Positions 21,885 to 30,698 of a stretch of 64,000 nt of DNA are shown here, piece by piece. Location: assembly GCA_947632025.1 (NCBI GenBank), contig CANRNN010000008.1, positions 62,001 through 126,000 on the forward strand, read 5' to 3'. This DNA comes from an uncultured Clostridia bacterium (GTDB taxonomy: Bacteria > Bacillota > Clostridia > Oscillospirales > Ruminococcaceae). A program made the translations under genes and the position numbers. The first letter of the stretch is position 1; each line of letters starts with the position of its first letter. The notes below the pieces were generated by a model, which worked only from the letters and a program-made list of their open reading frames with translations, did no database searches and was not told the origin of the DNA.

Positions 21885-24671
21885 TTATCCCACAGCATTT
21901 GCAATTACCCTTTTAGCGCTTTCGGCATTGTTTATCTTGCTTGTGTGGGCGGAGTTGTAAGAGTCATATTGCCCCTCGGAGATTTTGGTATAATCGTCTG
22001 TTATCAGCTGCCACAAAAAGTTGTTTGCCATATTGAGGTTGTTGTAGATCGAACCAAAATCCTCTCCCGATGCCGCAAGCATCTTGTGGTATGCCTTTGC
22101 GCGCATTACATAGCTTCCCGCGTTGGAGTAGTACGAAGCGTTCGCGACAAGCGTTGACAGACCCTCGGACTTGAATCTGCTCTTGCTTAACGCACTAAGT
22201 TTATCATGTATTGTGTTAAGCGAGTTGATAGCATTCTGTATCTCGTTCTTGGCGGTGCGCATTGTAGTTTTATAGGCGTTTGATTTGTCGGCTGCGGAAT
22301 ATTCGCTTGTCATAAACTTATTGAAGTTCACATTCTGGAGGGCGAAGTCGAAGTTTGTAGCATAGGACTTGCAGGTGTTTGTAAATCCGTCTACAGCGGA
22401 CGGTTTCTGAATGAACGTGTAGTAGTTGTTGTAGCGCTTTTTAAGCTCGTTCAAAGCCTGATAATTGAGGTTGAAAACAGCGTTTTTGGGAGCCGCGTTC
22501 GCGACCGCTATATCGACGTTGATCTTGCCGTTATTGATATTTTTCATAAGCTCTTTTCCGAGGTTGCTGTTAAAGAAGTTGGTAAGCGACTTTGAATCGC
22601 CGTCCGACTCTTCTATAGCACGGCTGGCGTTTGCGGCAAAGACTTCGATCTTTCCGACCTCGCCCGCGATAGCTGCAGCAGCACTCATAATTTTTGCTCT
22701 GTCCGCTTCCAGAGAAGAAACAGACGGCACAGCGGCTTTTGATGAGCTTGACTTGGCACTTGATTTTGCGGTAGATTTGGCACTCGACTTCGCGCTTGAT
22801 TTCGCGCTTGACTTAGTACTCGATTTTGCCGTGGATTTCTCAGCCGAAGAGCTTTTTTCAGGCTCTGAGGAAGTTTCTTCGGAGGAAGCGGACATTTCCT
22901 CGGACGAGCTGTTCTCCTGCGGCTCGGAGGTATCCTCCGACGAGGATACCGCATTGTTGTCCGAACTTTCGACAGGCTCAGAGCTTTGTACCGATACCGT
23001 ACTCGACATCGAACCTCCGCCTACATCGCTCGACACGGGGATCTTGTTTTTGCCCGCATTCAACGCGATAATAAGCGCGATAACTCCGACCACGACCACA
23101 GCCGCGCCTATAGCGAAAGGTATCGGAATAACGTCGAACAGTTTGAAAGGCTCTTTTTTATTATTGTTTATGTAGCGTGAACCGATTCTGCGGACGTCAA
23201 CATACGGTGCGCCGCAGTTTTTGCAGCGTTCCTCTGTATCATACATATCCTGACCGCAGTTGTGGCAGTAAACGAGATTTCCCTTCGGCTTATCCTCGCC
23301 CTGAGCCGAGCCGTTTCCGGCAGCGGAGAAGTCCGCAGTATTTCCCGTAAGAATATCTATCGGGTCTTTTCCGCGGAAAATATCCGTATCATCGGAAGGT
23401 TTCGGTTCGGGTCTGCGTATCGGAGCCGGCTCGACAGGCGTTTCCGCAATAAAGCCCATTTCTTCGGGAATAAAGTCGTCCTCCGGTTTTTCTTCGGGCT
23501 TTTTCTCCTCTTTTGGCGGGATTTCCGAAGCGACCAATACGGGAGCAGCAGCTGCGGGCTGAACTTCCTCTGCCTGTTTCTCGGCGGGCTTTTCTTCCGC
23601 TTCGGGCTGGATTTCGGGAGCTGTGAACACGGGAGCAATAGGTTCCGGCTGAACTTCCTCTGCCTGCACTTCGGCGGGCTTTTCTTCTGCTTCGGGCTGG
23701 ATTTCCGGAGCCGTAAACACGGGAGCGATAGGTTCCGGCTGAATCTCCTCTGCCTGCACCTCGGCGGGCTTTTCTTCCGCTTCGGGCTGGATTTCCGGAG
23801 CTGTAAACACGGGAGCGATAGGTTCCGGCTGAACTTCCTCTGCCTGCTTCTCGGCGGGCTTTCCTTCCGCTTCGGGTTGGATTTCCGGAGCTGTGAACAC
23901 GGGAGCGATAGGTTCCGGCTGAATTTCCTCTGTCTGCTTCTCGACAGATTTTTCCTCTTTAATATCCTCAATATCCTCGCCCATTGAATGATTCAGGAAT
24001 TTATAAGGATTGAGGTCGATCTGCTCGTTCGGATCTTCGTCCATAGAGCCTCCCGTGATAACGGGAGTAGGATTTATAGTAATATCCTCGTCGGGTTCTT
24101 CGCTCTCTCCGAGATTAAAATTGTTTATGACAAGCTCCTCGCCGTTGCGGGGCTTTTTCTGGCGTATCTGATTTGCGGGAGGCTCGACCGTGGGCATATT
24201 TCCCGTCGTTTCACTGAAATCTTTCAGCTGCTTTTCAAGCATACTGTAGTCCATATCGGTAATAGCCGACGGATTTATTTTTATCAGACCATCCCCGTCG
24301 ATATCGCCGTTGTCGGGGTCGCCGTTAAGGTCGGTGGGAGCATTGTTGATTATAGGAACAGTGGACTTCACCTTTGTTGAAAGCAGCATTTCTCCGCACT
24401 TATCGCAGTGGTCAGTGCTTTTCTGCATATGAAGCCCGCAGTTCGGGCAGTACACCAACAGATCTCCGTCGTCGCCCTCGTCGCTGCCATTAGTTGCAGC
24501 CTTTACGACGGCGTTCGGGTCAAGTACTTCCTCGGAGTTTTGATTTTCGGTTTCCGGAATTTGATTATCGTTTTCATCGTCGTCAAACGCGCCTTGCGGC
24601 ACGGGCGAACCGCATTCCATACAAAACGAATAACCTCTGACAATCTTTTTACCGCAATTTTCGCAAAACAT
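21885..24671 (-). CDS. Large zinc-ribbon/TM protein with 30-aa Pro/Glu repeats and Ser/Lys/Ala linker
   Basis: N-terminal MFCENCGKKIVRGYSFCMECG and CPNCGL...CDKCG, internal CHNCG...CKNCG, one TM; ATG after GAGAGGA. Confidence 0.85.
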   Translation of the reverse strand: MFCENCGKKIVRGYSFCMECGSPVPQGAFDDDENDNQIPETENQNSEEVLDPNAVVKAATNGSDEGDDGDLLVYCPNCGLHMQKSTDHCDKCGEMLLSTKVKSTVPIINNAPTDLNGDPDNGDIDGDGLIKINPSAITDMDYSMLEKQLKDFSETTGNMPTVEPPANQIRQKKPRNGEELVINNFNLGESEEPDEDITINPTPVITGGSMDEDPNEQIDLNPYKFLNHSMGEDIEDIKEEKSVEKQTEEIQPEPIAPVFTAPEIQPEAEGKPAEKQAEEVQPEPIAPVFTAPEIQPEAEEKPAEVQAEEIQPEPIAPVFTAPEIQPEAEEKPAEVQAEEVQPEPIAPVFTAPEIQPEAEEKPAEKQAEEVQPAAAAPVLVASEIPPKEEKKPEEKPEDDFIPEEMGFIAETPVEPAPIRRPEPKPSDDTDIFRGKDPIDILTGNTADFSAAGNGSAQGEDKPKGNLVYCHNCGQDMYDTEERCKNCGAPYVDVRRIGSRYINNNKKEPFKLFDVIPIPFAIGAAVVVVGVIALIIALNAGKNKIPVSSDVGGGSMSSTVSVQSSEPVESSDNNAVSSSEDTSEPQENSSSEEMSASSEETSSEPEKSSSAEKSTAKSSTKSSAKSSAKSSAKSTAKSSAKSSSSKAAVPSVSSLEADRAKIMSAAAAIAGEVGKIEVFAANASRAIEESDGDSKSLTNFFNSNLGKELMKNINNGKINVDIAVANAAPKNAVFNLNYQALNELKKRYNNYYTFIQKPSAVDGFTNTCKSYATNFDFALQNVNFNKFMTSEYSAADKSNAYKTTMRTAKNEIQNAINSLNTIHDKLSALSKSRFKSEGLSTLVANASYYSNAGSYVMRAKAYHKMLAASGEDFGSIYNNLNMANNFLWQLITDDYTKISEGQYDSYNSAHTSKINNAESAKRVIANAVG
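23550..23940 (-). repeat. In-frame tandem 90-bp (30-aa) repeat, about 4+ copies
   Basis: ttcgggctgg recurs at 23601, 23691, 23781 and (one variant) 23871; encodes PEIQPEAEEKPAEVQAEEVQPEPIAPVFTA. Confidence 0.92.
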
Positions 24672-24818
24672 AAGCAAATCCTCTCATCATCAAATCCGCC
24701 GGAAGCGTATACAAATAAAGGTACTGATTTAATTATACAACATTTATAAAAGATTGTCAATTAAAATTCAAAACTTTGTAGACTTGAACAAACAAACGCT
24801 CAGAATTTGTGCAAACTA

Positions 24819-25307
24819 CTAAACCGCCGCGAAGTAAAGTCCCGCGAACACGCCTGCCGTTATTGCCATTATCGCGGTCGAGATAAGGCAGAGCATAATA
24901 TGTGTGATGGTGTACTTGCGTTCGGGCTTTTTATCGGAGCTTGCTGCGGTGACGGCGCTGACGTTTTCCGAAAACGGCGCTGGCGTTTCCGCGGCTGAAA
25001 GTATGGGAACATTCACGGACACTCCGCTTGTCGGTATAACGTTCGGGGTCGGGACTGAGTATTCCGCCGAGGGAGCGGGTACTTCTGTGTTACCGTTTTC
25101 CGCGCTTTCAACGGGTACTTCCGACACGGAAACGGGTGTCGGAATATCCGTCTGATAATTCACGTTTTGATCTGAGGGCTGTTCTGCCGCTTCTGCCGTC
25201 TGTATCGGAGATACCGCAGGCTGCACCGACAAACCGGTAGGCTGCCCGCAGAAATTACAAAATCTCGCTGTGTCCATTATTTGCTTTCCGCAATGAATAC
25301 AAAACAT
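24819..25307 (-). CDS. Zinc-ribbon protein with C-terminal TM
   Basis: MFCIHCGKQIMDTARFCNFCGQ; hydrophobic C-terminus. Confidence 0.8.
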   Translation of the reverse strand: MFCIHCGKQIMDTARFCNFCGQPTGLSVQPAVSPIQTAEAAEQPSDQNVNYQTDIPTPVSVSEVPVESAENGNTEVPAPSAEYSVPTPNVIPTSGVSVNVPILSAAETPAPFSENVSAVTAASSDKKPERKYTITHIMLCLISTAIMAITAGVFAGLYFAAV

Positions 25308-25358
25308 AATAAAATTCCTTTCTTAATTGCACGAAAATTTATTCGGATATTTAGAGCC

Positions 25359-25511
25359 TGTTCACATAAACCGAAATGCACAAATCGTAAAACGGAATTT
25401 CCGCAGAACGAGGTGAAAATTCGCGGCAGCGCTTGATGTGCTTCAAGAATTTTCAGCAAAGTTATGCGTAAGCTCCGCTTCAAAACAGGCGTTTAAGCGT
25501 TTATGTGGACA
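25359..25511. repeat. MITE-like element with 13-bp imperfect terminal inverted repeats
   Basis: TGTTCACATAAAC (25359-25371) and GTTTATGTGGACA (25499-25511), 12/13 match as inverted repeat. Confidence 0.45.
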
Positions 25512-26325
25512 AGTTACGGGAGTCAGCCGCAGTGTTCAGCCCCCGATTATTCCTCACATAATCAAAAAGATACTGTTGTGCTATGCCCTCTATGCCCTTT
25601 GTACATTCGGGCAGCCCGTCGGGGTAGAATTCCGCCATAAGCCGCTTTACCCACACGTCTTTCGGAAAAGCGTCCGTCTTGTGGAACGCGAAAAGCAGCA
25701 CGCAGTCCGCGACTTTATCGCCTACGCCCTTTATCAGCTTCAGCTTTTCGCGGGCTTCGTCAAGCGGCAGAGCGTCTATTTCGTCAAGCTCCACCTCTTC
25801 CGAATTTACCTTTAAAACAGCGTCGGCGAGGTACTTTGCCCTGAATCCCGCACGCAGCGGCGCTAGATCTTCGGCACTCACCCCCCGCAGCCTTTCAGCA
25901 GTAGGAAATGTGTACCCCCCGTCGATTTTTTCGCCGAAATTCTCACAAAGCCGCTCGACTATCCCCATAATTCTCGGAATATTGTTATTCTGAGAAATAA
26001 TGAAGCTCAACAATGTTTCAAACGGTTCCTGACGCAATATCCGTATCCCCGGCGAACACTCGCAGGCTTTTTTCAGCGTCGGGTCTGCGGAAAGCCGCGC
26101 TATGTACTCGGAATAATCCGTATCGAGGTCGAAATACCGCCGCCATTCTGCAGAATCCTCCGCGCCTGTGATAACGATATTTTCTCCCGAATTTCTCAAA
26201 GAAACACGCCGTCCGAGGGCGATACCCGAAAATCCGCCGTTTTCCGACTCTTTCCACCTAAAGCATTGACCGCAGTTGAACGTCTGCCGGAGGTCAAAGT
26301 TAAGATTTTTCACAACAAATTCCAT
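25501..26325 (-). CDS. 8-oxoguanine DNA glycosylase (OGG N-terminal + HhH-GPD)
   Basis: LRQTFNCGQCFRW, LIKGVGDKVADCVLLFAFHKTDAFPKDVWV HhH-GPD. Confidence 0.9.
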   Translation of the reverse strand: MEFVVKNLNFDLRQTFNCGQCFRWKESENGGFSGIALGRRVSLRNSGENIVITGAEDSAEWRRYFDLDTDYSEYIARLSADPTLKKACECSPGIRILRQEPFETLLSFIISQNNNIPRIMGIVERLCENFGEKIDGGYTFPTAERLRGVSAEDLAPLRAGFRAKYLADAVLKVNSEEVELDEIDALPLDEAREKLKLIKGVGDKVADCVLLFAFHKTDAFPKDVWVKRLMAEFYPDGLPECTKGIEGIAQQYLFDYVRNNRGLNTAADSRNLST

Positions 26326-26446
26326 AAAAAATAAAAAAACCTCTTGATTATTTAATTTAATTATAATACAATATAATTAAGATTTCAAGTTTTTTTGAGA
26401 AATTTTCAGCAAAGCGACACAAATTTTTTACGAAAGGAACGTAGAA

Positions 26447-27142
26447 ATGCGGGAAAGCATACTTACAATTCCGATAAACGAGGTGTTCGAGCCGAGGCGC
26501 GGCTGTCCTGTCTGCGCTCTGCGCAACACGATAGAGGAACATATAAGCGAATATATAATGGGCGCGGCTATGATGGAACCTGATGTGCGGATAGAAACCA
26601 ACGCTCTGGGTTTTTGCCGCACACATTACGAAATGCTGTTAAAACAGAACAACCGTCTGTCGCTGGCGCTTATGCTGAACACACACCTTGCCGAGCTGAG
26701 GGCGCAGGTGTTCGAGAAAAAGGAGCTTCCGTTCAAAAAAACATCAGTGGTGAAGAAAAGTTCCGAAATGGAACGCTCCTGCTTCGTGTGCGAAAAGGTC
26801 GGTTGGGGTGTTGATCATACGCTTGAAACACTGTTCAAGATGTTCAGGACAGACGAGGAGTTCCGCTCGCTGTATTCCTCACAAGAATACGTCTGCCTGC
26901 CGCACTTTAACCTTCTGATGTCCAAAGCGCCCGATTTCCTCAAAAAGGACGACTTAAAAGAGTTTGAAAAAGCTACCTCGGCTCTCGCAGGCGGGTATCT
27001 TAAATCGCTGAACGAGGACGTTCAGGAGTTTTGCGACAGTTTCGATTACCGCAACGCCAAAAAGCTCCACAGCGAGGATATGGAACACGTCCGCAGCTCC
27101 ATTGAGCGCGCCATAGAATTCTTGACTTCGAGAAAAGCATAA
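26447..27142 (+). CDS. Cys-motif protein of the DUF6062 type
   Basis: CPVCALRNTIEEH...GFCRTHYEMLL, CFVCEKV...CLPHFNLL. Confidence 0.65.
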   Translation: MRESILTIPINEVFEPRRGCPVCALRNTIEEHISEYIMGAAMMEPDVRIETNALGFCRTHYEMLLKQNNRLSLALMLNTHLAELRAQVFEKKELPFKKTSVVKKSSEMERSCFVCEKVGWGVDHTLETLFKMFRTDEEFRSLYSSQEYVCLPHFNLLMSKAPDFLKKDDLKEFEKATSALAGGYLKSLNEDVQEFCDSFDYRNAKKLHSEDMEHVRSSIERAIEFLTSRKA

Positions 27143-27254
27143 TTATCTGCACGCGGTTTAAGTCGGACGGCACGGACTGATATTGCTTGTCTGCCGTATT
27201 TGTTAAAAAACGGGTATCCTGAATTATATAATAAAATTTACATTCGGAGAAAAT

Positions 27255-28268
27255 ATGGATATTTTATCAATAGAATCTTCCTGCGACGAAACCGCCGCGG
27301 CGGTTGTCCGCGACGGACGGGAAATAATTTCCTCCGTCGTCGCGACACAGATAGAGGAACACAGACTTTACGGCGGAGTTGTTCCCGAAATTGCTTCCCG
27401 CCGTCATTGCGAAAGCATTTCCACAGTGGTTTCCGAGGCTCTCGCAAAAGCCGATATGAAAGCCGCCGATGTCGACGCTGTCGCCGTGACATTTGCGCCG
27501 GGACTTATAGGGGCGCTTCTGGTGGGAGTGAATTTCGCAAAGGGACTGGCGTACTCGCTCGGCAAGCCGCTTATTCCCGTACACCATATCAGAGGGCATA
27601 TCGCCGCGAATTATCTCGCTCATCCGGAGCTTAGTCCGCCGTATATGTGCCTTGTCGCGTCGGGCGGTCATTCGCTTATCGTGGAAGTCCTCGGATATAC
27701 CGAATTCAACATTATCGGAAAGACCATTGACGACGCCGCGGGCGAAGCGTTCGACAAATCCGCGAGAGTTATGGGATTTCCGTATCCGGGAGGAAAATTC
27801 ATCGACGATGCCGCAAAGCTCGGCGACCCCGCCAAATACCCGCTTCCCAAGCCGAAAACCGCAGCTCCTTACGATTTCAGCTTTTCGGGACTTAAAACGG
27901 CAGTCATAAATCTCGTCCATAATTCCGAGCAAAAGGGCATAAAAATTGATACCGATTCCCTTGCCGCAAGTTTCCAGAAAACGGTTTCGGAAATTATGAC
28001 GGACAAGTTTATTTCCGCCGCCGAGGAAAGAGGCTGCAAAAAAATAGCCCTTTCGGGTGGAGTCGCCGCGAACAGCGGACTTCGCACCGCTCTCTCGGAA
28101 GCCGCCGAAAAGCGTGGAATGACGCTTTATTTTCCGCCTGTTTCGCTTTGCGGCGATAATGCCGCGATGATAGGCTGTCAGGCGTATTACGAATTTCTGG
28201 CGGGGCATATCGCTTGTGAAGATCTGAATGCCTATGCCACAATGCGGTTGGACGAGGTGACTTATTGA
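27255..28268 (+). CDS. tsaD: tRNA N6-adenosine threonylcarbamoyltransferase
   Basis: ILSIESSCDETAAAVV, HHIRGHIAANYL. Confidence 0.97.
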   Translation: MDILSIESSCDETAAAVVRDGREIISSVVATQIEEHRLYGGVVPEIASRRHCESISTVVSEALAKADMKAADVDAVAVTFAPGLIGALLVGVNFAKGLAYSLGKPLIPVHHIRGHIAANYLAHPELSPPYMCLVASGGHSLIVEVLGYTEFNIIGKTIDDAAGEAFDKSARVMGFPYPGGKFIDDAAKLGDPAKYPLPKPKTAAPYDFSFSGLKTAVINLVHNSEQKGIKIDTDSLAASFQKTVSEIMTDKFISAAEERGCKKIALSGGVAANSGLRTALSEAAEKRGMTLYFPPVSLCGDNAAMIGCQAYYEFLAGHIACEDLNAYATMRLDEVTY

Positions 28269-28780
28269 TGAAAAATATCGTGCTTATAGGAATGCCTGCC
28301 GTGGGAAAATCCACTATCGGCGTTCTGGCGGCAAAGACACTTGGCTTTGCGTTTGTCGATACCGACCTTATTATTCAGCGGCAGACGGGAAAGCTGCTTC
28401 AGGATATAATAGACGATTCGGGGCTTGACGCATTCCTCGCCGCAGAGGAGCGGGCAATATGCTCCGTCGGGGATACGTCGGATACTGTCATAGCCACAGG
28501 CGGCAGCGCGGTATACAGCCGAAAGGCAATGCTGCACCTGAAGGAACACGGAACGGTGTACTATCTCTCGCTTCCGACGCAGGAGCTTGAAAAGCGGCTT
28601 TCCAATATCAAGACCAGAGGGATAGCCATGCGTCCGGGGGACAGCATAGAGGACGTTTTCCGCCGTCGTGCCGAGCTTTACGAGGAATACGCGGATATAA
28701 CGCTCGACTGCTTCGGAAAGACCGCCGAGGAGAGCGTCGGAGAGCTTTGCAGTTTTCATAAGAAAAACGGTCAGGAATAA
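28268..28780 (+). CDS. aroK: Shikimate kinase
   Basis: IGMPAVGKSTIG, ATGGSAVYSRKAM; ATG 28268 overlaps the tsaD stop by 1 nt. Confidence 0.92.
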   Translation: MKNIVLIGMPAVGKSTIGVLAAKTLGFAFVDTDLIIQRQTGKLLQDIIDDSGLDAFLAAEERAICSVGDTSDTVIATGGSAVYSRKAMLHLKEHGTVYYLSLPTQELEKRLSNIKTRGIAMRPGDSIEDVFRRRAELYEEYADITLDCFGKTAEESVGELCSFHKKNGQE

Positions 28781-28793
28781 AATGAGGTAAATT

Positions 28794-29882
28794 ATGTCGG
28801 AAGAAAATATAAACTATATGCCCGTAAATTCCGAAGAGCCGTCGGAAAAGCCGTCGCTGCTGCCGGGCTTTAAGGATATCTGTATGCGGATAGGCGCGGT
28901 GATGATAGTCGTTTTCGTGTCGAGAATATTGTGTAATGTGCTGGGAGCGGTTTTTATTTCGGTCGTCTGGAAAAACGAAGTACCCGATAAGCCCGTTGTG
29001 ACATCACTTGTAAACTTAGCGTTTTCGTTGATTTTTTTGTATATTGTGCCTATGACAGCGGCAGCGTTCCTGTTGCGTCACCCGCTTAAAAATTCGGCGA
29101 ACAAGCCGTTTTCCAAACCGAAGTACATCGGTCGGGCAATGGCGCTTTTTCCGGCGGGATACGGCGTGGCGATAATAGTCAGACTTCTTACAATGATAAT
29201 AGGAAATCTGTTTGAGGGAACAAGTGTGGGGGATTCTTTCCACGTCACGGAGGAAATTTTCGCCACGCCCGATATGGCAAGCGCGGTCGTGCTTTTCGTT
29301 CAGGCGGCTATCATCGCTCCGGTCTTTGAGGAATTGTGGTTCAGGGGAATGATGATGGAAAGCCTTCGCCCTTACGGAAACGGCTTTGCTATTTTCGTTT
29401 CGGCGCTTCTTTTCGGAATGACACACGCAAATCTTGAACAGTTCTTCTACGCTACGGCGATCGGCATTTTCCTCGGCTATATCGCCATTTCCACCAGGAG
29501 CATTATCACCACTATGATAATGCATTCCATGTTCAACAGCATTGCAGGTGTGATGGTCCTGCTGACAGTGGATAAGGGCGTGGGCGATTACCTTCTGGCG
29601 GTTTCCAAGGGCGAAAATGGCGTTGTTACAATAGGTGTCGTGTTTTTCTTTGTCTGGATGTCGTTCATTGTACTGCTGCTTGTTGTCGGAATTTTTATGG
29701 CGATCTACAAGTTCATCAAGATAAAAAAGTACAAAGTCCCGAAAGTCCAGACGGAGCTGTCCTCCGGCAAGCGCTGGGTCGTCTTCCTTACGAGAGTGAC
29801 CGTTATAGTGACAATAATTTTCGCTGCGGATGCGTTTGCGGGAAATAATATAGCACAGTGGATAATCGAATTTGGCTCGTAA
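28794..29882 (+). CDS. CPBP-family intramembrane metalloprotease
   Basis: EELWFRGMMMESL and FGMTHANLEQFFYA motifs. Confidence 0.88.
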   Translation: MSEENINYMPVNSEEPSEKPSLLPGFKDICMRIGAVMIVVFVSRILCNVLGAVFISVVWKNEVPDKPVVTSLVNLAFSLIFLYIVPMTAAAFLLRHPLKNSANKPFSKPKYIGRAMALFPAGYGVAIIVRLLTMIIGNLFEGTSVGDSFHVTEEIFATPDMASAVVLFVQAAIIAPVFEELWFRGMMMESLRPYGNGFAIFVSALLFGMTHANLEQFFYATAIGIFLGYIAISTRSIITTMIMHSMFNSIAGVMVLLTVDKGVGDYLLAVSKGENGVVTIGVVFFFVWMSFIVLLLVVGIFMAIYKFIKIKKYKVPKVQTELSSGKRWVVFLTRVTVIVTIIFAADAFAGNNIAQWIIEFGS

Positions 29883-29976
29883 TACGAATCGAGCCGTGCA
29901 GGCGCGGCTATTGACTTTTTGCGCCAATAGTGGTATAATAATATTATCAGTGTAAGGATCCGTCAGGGAGGAATTT

Positions 29977-30612
29977 ATGGACAATCATGGAATATCACTC
30001 AGAAAAGAAACTCAGCAGCCTTGGACAGACCCCGTGACGGGTGAGATATATCCGGGCGGAAATCCCAACATCATACCCCAGCCCCGGCAGACAACAGCAC
30101 CCTCATCGCCCACAATGCCGACAATGTCCGCAATGCCCACGGCACAGCCGCAGTCATTTTATCAGCAGCCCGTTCAGTCTGTACGACCGGAACAACCTGT
30201 ACAGCCTGTTCAGCAGGGATACTCCGCGCCCCCGTTGCAGACAATGAATGACGGTATGAAGTTCTGCAAATTCTGCGGCGGGAGAATACCGTTTGACGCC
30301 GTTGTCTGCACATACTGCGGCAGACAGGTCGAGGAGCTTCGTCAGGCGCAGCCCCAGCAAATCGTGATAAACAATTCTACTAACAATAACAACAATAATC
30401 AGAATTACGCTGGAATGCCCATGGGTCGTCAGAAAAACAAATGGGTAGCCGTGCTGTTATGCTTTTTCTTCGGGATCTTTGGTGTTCACCGTTTCTATGA
30501 GGGAAAAATCGGCACGGGACTGCTCTGGCTTTTCACGTTCGGTCTTTTCGGAATAGGCGATCTGGTGGATTTCATAATCCTGCTTACAAAGCCGAATCCG
30601 TATTATGTATGA
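29977..30612 (+). CDS. Zinc ribbon + TM2-domain protein
   Basis: CKFCGG...CTYCGRQ; KWVAVLLCFFFGIFGVHRFYEGKIGTGLLWL TM2. Confidence 0.88.
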   Translation: MDNHGISLRKETQQPWTDPVTGEIYPGGNPNIIPQPRQTTAPSSPTMPTMSAMPTAQPQSFYQQPVQSVRPEQPVQPVQQGYSAPPLQTMNDGMKFCKFCGGRIPFDAVVCTYCGRQVEELRQAQPQQIVINNSTNNNNNNQNYAGMPMGRQKNKWVAVLLCFFFGIFGVHRFYEGKIGTGLLWLFTFGLFGIGDLVDFIILLTKPNPYYV

Positions 30613-30647
30613 CCGCTCCTAAAAAGCAAAAGAAAGCAAAATATAAG

Positions 30648-30676
30648 AAAACTCCCCCTATGTCGGGGGAGTTGAT
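30648..30676. terminator. Intrinsic terminator between convergent genes
   Basis: AACTCCCCCtatgtCGGGGGAGTT. Confidence 0.8.
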
Positions 30677-30698
30677 TTTATGTCCGATAGCGGATACG

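Noticed and set aside
23262-23987. Plus-strand ORFs over the 90-bp repeat (e.g. 241 aa) and the overlapping minus-strand frame 23357..23971
   Set aside because: Shadow frames of the zinc-ribbon protein repeat; a repeat length of 90 bp keeps all frames open.
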